Positions 19,337-30,271 of a stretch of DNA of 44,010 nt are shown here, piece by piece. Below the pieces are notes generated by a model. The model had not been told where the DNA came from and ran no database searches. It saw only the letters and a list, made by a program, of their open reading frames with translations. Position 1 is the first letter of the stretch, and every line of letters begins with the position of its first letter. This stretch comes from Asterionellopsis glacialis (Eukaryota; Bacillariophyta; Plagiogrammaphyceae; Rhaphoneidales; Asterionellopsidaceae). The position numbers and the translations under genes were made by a program. Where the stretch lies: positions 1-44,010 of the forward strand of contig WKLE02003029.1 of the NCBI GenBank assembly GCA_014885115.2, given 5' to 3'.

Positions 19337-20827
19337 ATGAGCGCTCAAATGACTGCAGCTCCGCCTAACACTGGAGGACCAAAACGCCACAAGGCAGGGG
19401 ATATGCCACCATCTGGAAGCCCTCCTCAAAATGGAGGGAAATATCATCAACCCCCTCCATACGGACAACAACATCATCCCATGTATCAGCAGCCAGGATA
19501 TCCACCACAACAGCAGCAGGGATACCCTATGCAACACCACCAACACCCGCAAGGAGGATACAACATGCCAAATTGGCAGCAGCAACCACCGGCCTATGGA
19601 AACCAGCCACCACCACCGCAATGGCAACAGCAACAGGGCATGTACAGACCACCTTCTGCGCAGGGAGGCCCACCACCACCTAATGGACCACCGATGACAC
19701 CCGATCGAAATGGAAACTGGAATGGAGCATATGGTGGCCATGGAGGACCGCCTCCCCCTCCACAACAGCAACAACCACCGCAGCAGCAACAGCAACCACA
19801 AGGTGCAAGACGGTCAAATGTGCCACCAAAGGACTCGGGAAATAGAAATCCAAAACCAGTTGGTCCGGACGGAGCAAATGGTCACGCAAATGGGCCTCCT
19901 CCTCCTCCTCAAAATGGGCAGTACGGTCGACCAGCGTGGGGACACGGTGCCCCCCCGCAACAGCAGTGGGGGGCTCCACAACATCAGCAATATCATAGCG
20001 GGCCTCCACCTCCAGGTACATGGCAGGGAGGACACCCCCCGATGCACCCGCCACAGCCGTCGCCTCCTCCTCCTGGACAACCCATGCAAGGGCATATGGG
20101 ATATGGTGCACCTCCTGGACAACAACCGCAGTGGTCCCAAACATCTCACACCTCTCCTCAAAGACCGGCAAGTCGGCCAAGAGCATCTCCCGATATGATG
20201 AGAATGACCCCTAACGGGTACATGCAAGGGGGTATGGGACCAGGGGAGCTGTGCAAGCCCGTAGGAGACGCGAGCGTTGCCGAGTCCATGTACAGTCAAG
20301 CGGATGATGATAAGTCGAAATCAGACAAAAAGAAAATCGACGACGATAAGGGTAGAGGCAGTTACAGATGTGGACGGTGTGGTGTTCCTAAAAAGGGGCA
20401 CGTTTGTCCGTATCAGCCCAAACTAAAACGACGTCCGGATGAGCCACCACCAGAAATGAGATGTGCAGCGATTCAGGTCGAAATGGATGAATTTATGACT
20501 CTTCGAAGGCTCAATATTCAAATCCAGGGATTTCCAGAGTCCTACGCAACGGACCCAATAATGGCCCAGGATATGTGTGTGGGAGAACCACGTATGCCTG
20601 CTCCACCGATGTCGGCACCAATGTCAAGTGGAATGCAGCACTCTAGCATGCTCGGATCGGAGGTTGGACCACCGCCTATGCCTATGAGCAGTGGAGCACC
20701 AACATCACCGATTATTTCGCCATCAGCTAGGCCACCAGATCAATCTTCATCTCATGTTCCTATGAAAGACAGTCCTCTAGATGACGGGCCGCCCAAGCTA
20801 ATGAAAACAAGTGGTACAGACCCTTGA
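19337..20827 (+). CDS. Pro/Gln-rich protein with a CX2CX6HXC zinc knuckle
   Basis: A 496-residue single-exon protein. Residues 1-330 are very rich in Pro, Gln, Gly, Met and Tyr (many PPPPQ and QQQ stretches), a disordered region typical of RNA-binding or transcriptional proteins. The only ordered-looking part is at about 338-400: C345 and C348, then GVPKKGHVC with H355 and C357, which fits a small zinc knuckle. It is followed by a basic patch (PKLKRRPDEPPP) and a conserved-looking helix region (EMDEFMTLRRLNIQIQGFPESY). The remaining tail is Pro/Ser/Met rich. I recall similar CGRCG...KKGHVC motifs in stramenopile and plant nuclear proteins of unclear role, so a nuclear regulator is my inference. 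The ATG follows an A-rich aattaaa-like context. Confidence 0.75.
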   Translation: MSAQMTAAPPNTGGPKRHKAGDMPPSGSPPQNGGKYHQPPPYGQQHHPMYQQPGYPPQQQQGYPMQHHQHPQGGYNMPNWQQQPPAYGNQPPPPQWQQQQGMYRPPSAQGGPPPPNGPPMTPDRNGNWNGAYGGHGGPPPPPQQQQPPQQQQQPQGARRSNVPPKDSGNRNPKPVGPDGANGHANGPPPPPQNGQYGRPAWGHGAPPQQQWGAPQHQQYHSGPPPPGTWQGGHPPMHPPQPSPPPPGQPMQGHMGYGAPPGQQPQWSQTSHTSPQRPASRPRASPDMMRMTPNGYMQGGMGPGELCKPVGDASVAESMYSQADDDKSKSDKKKIDDDKGRGSYRCGRCGVPKKGHVCPYQPKLKRRPDEPPPEMRCAAIQVEMDEFMTLRRLNIQIQGFPESYATDPIMAQDMCVGEPRMPAPPMSAPMSSGMQHSSMLGSEVGPPPMPMSSGAPTSPIISPSARPPDQSSSHVPMKDSPLDDGPPKLMKTSGTDP

Positions 20828-22178
20828 GCAGCATTGCATTAGAGACCTGTTTTGGGGATTTTCATATTACTAACACGGATACTTGAGACAGCTTTTTAAA
20901 ATGAATAATTTTATAAAGGGGGTTTATATTTTCTTTAGAATTAAGTTCGGTGATTCTTGTGATGCCTAAATTCACTAGGTATTTTTAATATCTTTGTACG
21001 TGACATGATGAATGACCTGGAAGATACGGAATCCTCCAATGTCTTGACACATGATTGTGTGATATTTTTTCGAACTTTCTATTGGTATATCCATACATTT
21101 GACTTTCAAGTTTACGAATATTCACATCGTCAGATAAGTTTTAAAGTTGCTACTTCTAAAAAGATACCACAGGCATATCAAGATCTTTTTTATCAGATGA
21201 CTTTTTTTTTTCACTTTCGGGTGACTCAATTCGATTTAATATGTTTGAAGTAGAAATGGTACATACATCGAATGTCAGAAACTGTATGTAGCCACAACTC
21301 ATGTTGCATAATTATTTTCAATAGTATCACACGCAAATGATAAAAAAAATTTTAACACAACATGCTCACGTGATTCGCCAACACAACACTATGCGCACCG
21401 GTACAAAAACCTTCTTGGCATTTTCACATCATGTGTGAATTGGAAAAAAACAAGGTTGACTTCTGTCTTATTACGAGTGGAAACGATTGAAAACATATTA
21501 AAAAATTGTGTATGGAAGACATGTGTGAAACTACGAACCCGAGAGAGGAGTTGGTATCCATGTGTATCACCAAAACGGTCCGAAGATTAAATATTAATAA
21601 CTGAATATTTATTAATAATAAGGGCAAGCCCAGCTAGTCTGCCATAATTGTCTCAGGGATGCGTACAAATATAGTGAAAGAGTAAAGAATATATATTATT
21701 TATCAAATAATCGCTAGTCCAATTTTATTATGATCACTTACTCGCACATGAAAATTTGGGGATTTTGGGTTGAATCTCGCCGCCAAAAGGCAAAACGATT
21801 TACACTGAAGGCGACACTCCGAGCATGAGGTACTGGTACTGCTATCTGGTACTGTACTCGTACCTAGTCTCCATAATCTCTCGATCGCTGTTTCCATCTC
21901 CTATTTCATCACATGTACCTGCACCGTGTCAGGTTCTCTTGAAACAACGAGGAGACGACTTCTGCTCCGACATACCCCTTCCTCTGTCATTTATTATCTG
22001 CATCCATCTCTGCATTTCTTGAAGGAGCAAAGATAAATAGCAAATCAGAGTGGGTAAGGAAACTGTTGTAGGGTGCATCGTTCTTTCTTGTAAATCTCTT
22101 ATTTTAAAGCTAGCTACTGTACACCATCTGGATCCTATCGGCGGAACAAAGAACACGTTAGAGACTTACTTAAATTGA
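20828..22178. other. Spacer before the Cdh1 gene
   Basis: About 1.35 kb between two same-strand genes. It holds AT-rich sequence with short frames of no recognisable content, and a GTAC-rich patch at about 21828-21872 (ggtactggtactg, tctggtactgtact) like the palindromic words elsewhere. The Cdh1 promoter should lie in its last few hundred bases. Confidence 0.45.
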
Positions 22179-24407
22179 ATGACTTGTTCAATCGACATGG
22201 AGAATGATAAACGCGGTTTGTCTGGACGACGCGCAGAATCGCCGCCTGCGTACAAAGCAACGCCGCCACCTGCTCTTGCACCAATAACTCCGGCTTCGCC
22301 ATCAGCTAACAAAGAAACTATCGCAACGCCTTCGTCAATGTTATCGAAGACAGTGTCTGCTACTCCAAAAATTAATTTGTGCGTTTCAAATCTCTCTGAT
22401 GCGTCTTCGGGGCGTTCGAGCATGTCATCGTGTAGTCAGGTGTATGTACCACCATCACCTTCCAGAGCAAGGCTTGATCCTCAATATGCTGCACGATTAG
22501 TTCCACAGAAGCGTTCCGCGTCAACAAGCATGCTACCACCACCTGGGATTGTACGGAATACAAAGAATGCATCAATTTTTCGCCCCCCTCCCATAGATAC
22601 AACTTTCGACACAGAATCTCTGAGTCCGAGTGGGTCACTCTTCGAAACACCTGAACGAATTGCTAGATCATTTAGTCCAAGCATGAGATCATTCAGTCCT
22701 GGAATGTCAAGTCGCGGACTGCAGTCGCCTAAAAGTTTTGGTAGTTTGACGAGTTCAGTGGGCACACCAAGGCGCTATACCACAATGTACTCGGCTGGAA
22801 ATGATACAGGATACTCCGACAGATTCATTCCTTCTCGTGCAACTTCAAATATGAACTTCTCCTTATGGGATGGATCTCCGAAACGGTTAGTTACCAACAA
22901 TAGCAATGCATCTGGGGATATGTCTGAAGCCAGTAATGATGAGAGGGGAAACAACGTTCAGGATGATACCGCAGATGCTTCTGCAGGAGGATCGGCAAGA
23001 TCAACAGATGCAACGAACAATGCAAGCCAGCCACTTTTCAATGTCCTTCTTCGTTCTGAACTCCTTGGTGAAAATTTAGATCCTTCACCACCATCTCCAC
23101 GCCCAAGTCAATCTCCGGGAAGTAGTCCGCCAAGAAGTACTAGCACTCCACTTAGAGAATTTGGAAACCATTTTCGGTACAGGAGCCCACGTCAAGCTTA
23201 TCAAAACAGTATATTTGACGAACCCTCGAATGCAACATCTGTCGTTAACTCATTCAGTTTAACACCTATTGGAAGTGCCACCAGTCAACGGCTGATGTCC
23301 ACACCTCAAAAACAAAAGCGCAGGATATCAAAAGTTCCTTTCAAAGTTTTGGATGCTCCTGCTCTTCAGGATGATTTCTACTTGAACTTGGTAGACTGGT
23401 AAGTAATGATTTGCTTGTCATTTTGTAACTTGCTTTAGAAGTCGACCATTTTTATTCTAAATAAAGTTCGCATTGTACTCTCCATGTTTAGGTCTTCACA
23501 AAATGTTTTAGCAGTCGGTCTTGGGTCGTGTGTGTATCTATGGAGTGCTTGTACCTCAAAGGTGACTAAACTCTGTGACCTCGCACAATCGGAAGACATT
23601 GTAACTTCTGTTTCTTGGGCTCAAAGGGGGACGCACTTGGCTGTCGGCACCAATAGAGGAGAAGTCCAGTTATGGGATACCATCAAATGCAAAAAGGTTC
23701 GGACTATGCCAGGTCATTCTGCGAGGATCGGCACCTTGTCATGGAGTGGACCGACGCTTGCGAGTGGAAGCCGTGACCGTCTGATCTATCTGAGAGATGT
23801 TCGCATTCAACCTCCTTTCACAGCGCGACTAGCATCCCATAAACAAGAGGTATGCGGTTTGAAGTGGTCTTTTGACGAGCCATCGAACTTAGCGTCAGGT
23901 GGTAATGACAATAAACTCCTTGTTTGGGATGTCAAGAATACTAGTGTACCAGTTCATCGATTTGCAGATCACACTGCAGCTGTAAAGGCGATTGCGTGGT
24001 CCCCTCATCAACATGGTCTATTGGCAAGTGGTGGAGGAACTGCCGATCGTTGCATTAGATTCTGGAATACGCTTAGTGGAACGAACCTGAGTTGTGTTGA
24101 TACTGGAAGTCAAGTCTGTAATTTGGCTTGGTCACAAAATTGTAACGAAATTGTGAGCACCCACGGATACTCTCTCAATCAAATTGTTGTGTGGAGATAC
24201 CCAAGTATGAGCAAGGTGGTCACTTTGACTGGACACACGTACAGAGTACTTTACTTGGCAATGTCACCAGATGGATCGACAATTGTCACAGGTGCTGGAG
24301 ACGAGACTTTGCGATTCTGGCAAGTCTTTCCGGGTCCAAGATCTCACGACAAGAGCTCTGGGAATGGATTGTTGTTCCCCAACATGCCTGGATCAGTTGT
24401 AAGGTAG
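22179..24407 (+). CDS. FZR1: Cdh1/Fizzy-related APC/C activator (two exons)
   Basis: Exons 22179-23398 and 23492-24407, with a 93-base GT-AG intron (gtaagt...tttag) that splits the Trp codon of LVDWSSQNVLAVGL; the join is in frame. The product is 711 residues. Cdh1 activates the anaphase-promoting complex in late mitosis and G1 and selects substrates for destruction. The C-box DRFIPSR is at 214-220, followed by NFSLWD as in FZR1. A seven-bladed WD40 propeller spans about 408-690 with classic steps such as GEVQLWDT, ASGGNDNKLLVWD and IVTGAGDETLRFWQVF. The C-terminus is Val-Arg, close to the Ile-Arg tail that docks on the complex. The 213-residue part before the C-box is unusually long, disordered and full of SP/TP sites, fitting control by CDK. 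An in-frame ATG at 22197 is an alternative start. Confidence 0.93.
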
Positions 24408-24888
24408 AGAATTTGTACTGCATGCAAAGTTAAACATTGAAAATGCTAAAGTAAATTAAAAAAGTTTATAGAGATTAAGATGATAAGACTCAACTCACTC
24501 ATGTGATCCGATTGAAAGAAATATGTAAAGATTCAAACAGAATTTGCAACAAAAAAGCATTCGAGACTACACCCTGCATTGTAAATGTCAAATTACTTCC
24601 ATTATGTCTCTAGTCTAGATCACTCCTATCAAATATCTTTGTCTAAACGCTTTCATCTTCGCACAATTGCAGCTGACCCTCTAGTAGTCCTAGTCCTAGA
24701 TGGCTGGCTATTAGCGGAAGAAGTGAAGAGTAAGTTCTTCACTAAGCCCCCTCTTGTTGATCCTCGACAAGATACCTCGCATGCATTCTGAAGTGCCAGA
24801 AGTAAAGGCGACGACGGCAAAGCTTATAATTTGCATTAGATTCTTATACACAACATCCTTATGAGCGTAGGAATAAGATGTTTGCATT
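24408..24888. other. Convergent spacer
   Basis: About 480 bases between the Cdh1 stop and the stop of the next gene on the other strand. One 68-codon frame (24585-24791) has no recognisable content. Nothing else is seen. Confidence 0.45.
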
Positions 24889-26910
24889 TCATATAGCAGG
24901 ATCAGTCTCGTTTGCTTTCACTTGTTTTTCAAGTTTTGCGATGCGATCCTGCATTTCTTGTTCTTTATGTTCGGCAGCCCTCTGGGCGGCTTCCAACATC
25001 AATTTGGCTTCTTTTGCACCTTCCCTTGCCTTTATCAATTCATCGTTTAACTTGATCAATTCCGGGGATGCTTGTGGTGCATCACCTGCCGGAGAAGACT
25101 GGGGGGCGGCAGTTCCATTAGGTTGTTGTTGTCGTGCCACAGGAAAAATAATTTGCCTTCTTTGTCGTTGTTGTTGTCGTTCCGTCTCGAGTGTATCGAG
25201 GGTACGTTCCAGCCGTTTACTTAGCTGTTCAATAATAGCATCACGTTGTCGTAGAGATTCATTAGCTCCATTCAATTCGTCTTCCTGATACTTTCGAATT
25301 CCTGCTTTTAATTTGCTGTGTTCTTCCTTTTCCTTGGCATGCAGGACCGCTTCAGCTCGAAGTTGTTGCACTTCAGTAGCTAGAGCATTCCGCTCCAATT
25401 GAGTAGAGAACAGCTCTGCCTCTAATGCTAGAGCTTCCTCGTTCCGAATTGCGGACTCTTCATTTAGATGTTTGCACATTGTAGCAAATTTGGAGAGCTT
25501 AATGTGCATATCTTGTTGCCATCGTGATCGTTCCCTTGCCATTTGCTCAATTTGCCGTTTATGCCTTGCAGTAACTTCCATAAGGCGTTGGGAAGCTTCA
25601 TTTAATGCAGTCGAGTCCGGTCCAAGTGGCACGTTGCCCTTTGAATGCTTCTTTTTCCGTTTGGATTGGTTTTCGCATATCGCACAGAGATATTCACTTC
25701 GCAATGCTATGCTCCTCAAATACTCCATATCAGCACGCATGGCTAATAGTCTTGCTTCACTTTCCTCACAAGATGGACATTCATGATGTCCTCCACCTAC
25801 TGCTGGACCAGCACCAAGGAAGCGTGGATTATTTTCATGAATTGCATGGAATCCGGGCTGAGCATGAAGTGGTCCAGCATATCCATTTGCACTTCTTGTG
25901 GAGTGTTGTCGGACCTCCCCAAATCCAGATTCACTTGACGATATGGAGGCTGCATCGCCACCTTGCAAAATGTAGGAACTTCGCCTTTGTGACGGTGCAC
26001 CCTTACTTCCGGTTCGACTCGGAGAGTTGGAGTGGTTCGATGTGTCTATACTTTCAGTAGCATTTCGTCTATTGACACTTTGTGAGTCTTTTGTTCGACT
26101 CCCACTACCCTTGTGTTTTTGTTGTTGATATTGTTGTACAAATGCAGTTTCATTTAGATATTTTCCTGTAGTTGCAGGTGGTACAGCATGATGTGATGAT
26201 GATGAGTGTGGATCGTGTGATGATGATGAGTGATGATGAGGTGGAGGTGGAGGTTGGCCTTGATGTCCTGGTGGGGCTTTAGTATGTGGCTTCTGCTGTC
26301 CACTTCTGGCAGAAGAATCATCGCCGAATAAACCCCACAACGACGAACCACCAGTAGATGTTTGTGATTTATCAGCAATGGATCTGTCATTATCTGCCAT
26401 CACAGGACGACGATTCCCTTGGTGGTGCACATTATCATTGGTGTTTTGATGCCTCTTAGACGCTGCCGTTGCCGCTACTCTGACTGGTTCTCTTGCTTGT
26501 GAGGGAAGAGCGGCAGGCGTTGCTGCTGTTTTGGGATCATCATTTTTGGCCGCTGGAGGTGACTTTCCTTTCGTTTCCTTCTCTTCCTCTTTCGCCTTTG
26601 CCATTTCCCTCAGCAAATCTGAATGCGATATTGACCTTTGTAGTCTGCGATTCTTTTTTCGGCTGTTGAAGCGCTGTATAGCTTTGGTTTCTGGGTCCAT
26701 CTTGGAAGAGTTGCTCTTTACGGTTGAAGCCGCAGTAGCTGTAGTGTTATCTCCATGATCAAGCTTTCTAGATGACCTACTCTTCTTGTGTCCACTCCGT
26801 GTCAATTCCGTACTATCCTGCCGATGGCGCTCATTCTCTTTAGGGAAGATCACATGTTGCTTATTATTCCTGACCCACCCATTGACCCATCCCTGAACAC
26901 CAAGAGGCAT
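24889..26910 (-). CDS. Unknown coiled-coil protein with paired CXXC motifs
   Basis: A 673-residue single-exon protein that I cannot place in a family. Residues 1-365 are charged and low in complexity (Ser, His, Gln, Pro runs; HHHSSSSHDPHSSSSHH-like stretch). At about 372-412 two CXXC pairs occur, CPSCEE and CAICEN, separated by about 33 residues (SEARLLAMRADMEYLRSIAL), which could bind one zinc ion. From about 430 to the C-terminus the protein is almost entirely heptad-like and Glu/Lys/Arg/Gln rich (for example LEAELFSTQLERNALATEVQ and AKLEKQVKANE), predicting a long coiled coil with one break near 580-600. A structural or trafficking scaffold is plausible but not shown. Its 5' side faces a 2-kb palindrome-rich spacer. 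Confidence 0.75.
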   Translation of the reverse strand: MPLGVQGWVNGWVRNNKQHVIFPKENERHRQDSTELTRSGHKKSRSSRKLDHGDNTTATAASTVKSNSSKMDPETKAIQRFNSRKKNRRLQRSISHSDLLREMAKAKEEEKETKGKSPPAAKNDDPKTAATPAALPSQAREPVRVAATAASKRHQNTNDNVHHQGNRRPVMADNDRSIADKSQTSTGGSSLWGLFGDDSSARSGQQKPHTKAPPGHQGQPPPPPHHHSSSSHDPHSSSSHHAVPPATTGKYLNETAFVQQYQQQKHKGSGSRTKDSQSVNRRNATESIDTSNHSNSPSRTGSKGAPSQRRSSYILQGGDAASISSSESGFGEVRQHSTRSANGYAGPLHAQPGFHAIHENNPRFLGAGPAVGGGHHECPSCEESEARLLAMRADMEYLRSIALRSEYLCAICENQSKRKKKHSKGNVPLGPDSTALNEASQRLMEVTARHKRQIEQMARERSRWQQDMHIKLSKFATMCKHLNEESAIRNEEALALEAELFSTQLERNALATEVQQLRAEAVLHAKEKEEHSKLKAGIRKYQEDELNGANESLRQRDAIIEQLSKRLERTLDTLETERQQQRQRRQIIFPVARQQQPNGTAAPQSSPAGDAPQASPELIKLNDELIKAREGAKEAKLMLEAAQRAAEHKEQEMQDRIAKLEKQVKANETDPAI

Positions 26911-28036
26911 TTTGGGATGGTTTCTGTACTCTTTTGAGTTAGGCTGTTTTACGTGTATCCAGTACTAAATGTACGTCAGAATATATTCCCTGTCGTCGAA
27001 GGTGTAATTGAACCGGACCAGACCTCTCTTAGTGTCTCATTACTCTCTTCAAAACTGTGTCCTCTCCCTTATCTCCTCTTTGTTTCTTTCTTTGTCTTTT
27101 AACTTCTGCTTTGAGGTAACGTTGTCAGTAGTCTTCTTGCGGCTTGGTCGAGCCTTTGGTTTCCCAAGGTCGTTTCACTGTTGTGTCGCCCTCGTTTGGG
27201 GTCGACTGAGATCGTTTGGACTTCCCTTATAATATTCGCTGCTTGTACTTGTTTGTCGACTTACTTATCACTGCAAGCCAGGGTAATCTGTACTTATTAC
27301 TTACTACTGTACTAGAGGACCTAAAACCTGCCAGTAGAGAGATTTTATATTGCACCAGGAAGGATGGCGAGTCCACTGTCTGTGATGTTGGGTTTGCAGT
27401 AGTTTACTAAACATGAATTTAGCAGAACTCGAAGCCGGCTACGGCAAGGAGGTTTTGAATGGATGGTGAAGGACGTATGTAACGGCAGGACCTAGTGTGT
27501 TTTAAATATAAAGATGTTGTGTAGACTAGACTACTGTACAACATGTTGTAGTCCTGTTATTGCCTTTCAGTATCCGATATATTGTCTGGCTTCCAGCTGT
27601 TGGTTGGCTGCCGCTAACCAATCCGCTGTAGTCCTGTCCTTCGATTACCATATTTGACTTTTGTACGGTATTAGGCCTGAAGTTGTCCTTATACAAAATA
27701 AATAACATCATAATCTACCCTAATCCCTGCCCTATTTCATCACAATGCAGAAACTTTTCAATATGGTCGTACAAAAAATCCTACAATATTTATAAGGGTG
27801 AAAAAAGAATATTAGCGACCCAAGATTTGGTTGGCTGTTGGTGACGGAATGGTACCCACTATGGAATTAGTAATTCCAACTCTCTGGGGCTATTGCACCT
27901 GTTTGCTATGAATCTGTGCTAGCTGGTTTAGTAGGACTACTCGAGGGTGGTTTTTAGTAAGTTGTTTTAACAGGTAAACTGTATTTAGGCTCTCTAGAAA
28001 GCAATTGGTATCGTAGGCGGACCTACCAGCTGGTAT

Positions 28037-28058
28037 TATCATGGGATTTCCCATGATA
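28037..28058. repeat. Palindrome with 10-base perfect arms
   Basis: Arms tatcatggga and tcccatgata are separated by two T. It lies in the palindrome-rich spacer before RPA43. No function is evident. Confidence 0.85.
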
Positions 28059-28199
28059 TTATGTCTGGACGCATGTGGATTTTTGTTTGCTTTGCCACTA
28101 CGACGAAAGGCAGGTCCACCAGGAATAGGACTAACAGTCCCGGCTAATGAATGTAATTAATACACCTGAACGGTAGATGTAATTCCTACTAGAGGACAC

Positions 28200-28289
28200 T
28201 ACCTGGTACGACCTGGTTACCTGGTACTGATACCTGGTACAGGTATCTGGTACCATTATTTTTACAATATGCTGTACCTGTACCAGGTA
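28200..28289. repeat. Cluster of TACCTGGTAC / TACCAGGTA words
   Basis: About six copies of the word tacctggtac or its complement, some overlapping, within 90 bases, including tacctggtac at 28200-28209 and 28231-28240, ttacctggtac at about 28217-28227 and taccaggta at 28281-28289. Related copies occur at 223-277, 506-516 and 39561-39611. Each word is itself a palindrome around one base. Confidence 0.75.
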
Positions 28290-28898
28290 GGAACTGGAAC
28301 ACTCCATACTTTCTTTTTCTTTTGACACAAGCGAACTTCTTCGTACGCGGCAGAATTCTACAACGAACAGGCGGTATGGCCCATACAGCTACTGTACTTG
28401 CTGTCCTGACTGGAGAAAAGAAGAACCTGTATTCACCGTTAATTAAAAATTACCTGTACACATGCACCGGTAACTATTAGTACAGTCCCAGATACAGAGG
28501 AATAGTAATGAGTACCTGTACCTGGGTAGCATATGTCCTACTATTATTATATTATATCAGGTAACAGGCACGTACCTGTTACCGTTAACAGGTTGGACTG
28601 GCAGACCGGTATGTACGTACTTACCAGCAAATTCGAAAATAATCGAATTATGTTTGTTTGACGCCGTACAGACTGAGTCAATCTTCTCTCCGACGCGGGA
28701 CAGACGTGATGATGGCAAACCCACCATCTTTTGACTTTTGACGAACTTTTTTGAGATTTTTTTCTGCTGAAGCTAGAAGAGAAACATGATGTATCCTTTC
28801 ACCCTGCGATCCATCACAGTAACATCGTCGTTGAAGACTAATCTCTTGCAAGCAAGTCAAAGAATTGTAAATTGTTCAATTTAAATCAAATTTTGACC

Positions 28899-29782
28899 AT
28901 GGGCAAGCGAAACAAGGACGAAACAGAAGAAGAAAAGCAAGCACGGAAACGTGCCAAAAAGGAGGCAAAGAAGGAAGCTAAAAAGCAAAAGAAGGAATCC
29001 AAACGACAACGACGCAGTACCGGTAGTGCTGGCGGTGATAAAACTGAAACTGTGGCCACAGATGTTGGTCATTCGCCGGCACAAAAGGGAATAAATGAAG
29101 AGACTTCACAACAGCAAAGTCCATATGTTAAAAGGAAAGTTCAAATTTCGGTAGCTTTGTATCCTGGTGCACTTTCGAACAAAACATCGTTCATTAAAAA
29201 GCAAATTCGTTCACTTTTACTCAAATATTCGGAGGGAGTAGGAGGAGTCCTCTTGGCATTTGATAATTTAAAACTTGTTGGTGATGGCAAAGGAAAAGGT
29301 TCCCTTGGAAAAATTAGATATGAATTGCCTCATATTCATTACATCGTAGAGATTGATGCTCTCGTGTTCTGTCCCAAAGAAGGAATGCAGGTATGTAAAT
29401 GATAGTGACGTTTATGATATATTATATCTTCTTTAGGTAATTTCTGATATGTATGCTATAAATACAATTTCTCACCGGTTAAAAACTTTTACACGTCCTT
29501 TTGCTTTCATAGCTTACCGGAAAAGTCAATGAGTGTTTCCCCTCGCATGTTGGTTTGTTGATTGGTAGTTTTTTCAATGCAATGGTACCTTCGGATCATC
29601 TGAGAGCCTCGGGGTATGTGTTTGACCAAGATCTGCAACAGTGGTTACTAGATACGGAAGAAGATTCCAAAGTGATCGGTGTGAATGACTTGATAACAAT
29701 GAAAGTGGAGAAGTTACGAGAATGCGCAGGAATCATTTCCTTGGAAGGATCACACCCAAGTCTAGTCAAAGCTGATTCATAA
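28899..29782 (+). CDS. RPA43: RNA polymerase I subunit RPA43-like (two exons)
   Basis: Exons 28899-29390 and 29513-29782 with a 122-base intron (gtatgt...catag) joining GMQ to LTGKVNE in frame; 253 residues. RPA43 with RPA14 forms the Pol I stalk, the counterpart of RPB4/7, and contacts the initiation factor RRN3. After a lysine-rich nuclear-signal head (ARKRAKKEAKKEAKKQKK), residues about 80-165 form the RPB7-like N-terminal domain (VALYPGALSNKTSFIKKQI; GGVLLAFDNLKLV; IHYIVEIDALVFCPK). Exon 2 begins the S1/OB-like domain (LTGKVNECFPSHVGLLIGSF, FNAMVPSDHL). The first in-frame ATG is 28899; the frame reaches upstream only by a TTG. The protein lacks the long acidic tail of animal RPA43. Confidence 0.85.
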
Positions 29783-30271
29783 TAGGATAGTATCGAACAG
29801 CTTGCAACGCAGAATTTATTCGTAAATACTGATCAAATGCAGGGTCGTTTGCTACAATAACCGTCCTGTAAAAAAATAAACTAGCCTAATCAATACCATC
29901 GCTGGACCCTAAAAATATTTATGCAGAATTTCATGTGGCAAGCTATTAAAAAGTATTATGAAAGTAGCTAGTGTACACGCTGAATTCCAAACAACAAACA
30001 GTACAACTTGGAAGGTCACCGTTGCCTGGGAAATGTTTATACAATACAATAATTCGTACACCTACAGTGAGATTGGGGTTCTCTCTCCTAGGAGAAAAAA
30101 GAAATTTCACACAATTCTCTATTTTTTTTTGTTTGTTTTCAATCGATCCATGTTTTCCCCATTTTTCAGCATGCCCCTTTCGCGTATCGATCATCACGAA
30201 TAACGAGCTTCATGCTGAAAATAATTGTGAAAACCTTTTCAACGATGAATATTGTTTTTTTTTCATTTTAT
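29783..30271. other. Convergent spacer
   Basis: About 490 bases between the RPA43 stop and the Costars gene stop. It is T-rich toward its right end and should hold both 3' untranslated regions. Overlapping short frames on both strands have no recognisable content. Confidence 0.5.

Larger units (their letters stand above)
26911..28898. other. Palindrome-dense divergent spacer
   Basis: About 2 kb between divergent genes with no supportable coding region. Perfect palindromes are frequent: tacaacatgttgta at 27537-27550, ggaattagtaattcc at 27863-27877 (one-base centre) and a 10-base-arm palindrome at 28037-28058. A dense GTACC-word cluster runs from 28200 to 28289. Promoters of the coiled-coil gene and of RPA43 must lie at the two ends. 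Confidence 0.5.

Noticed and set aside
21005..21253. 82-codon frame in the spacer before Cdh1
   Set aside because: Phe-rich translation of T-rich DNA, with no domain.
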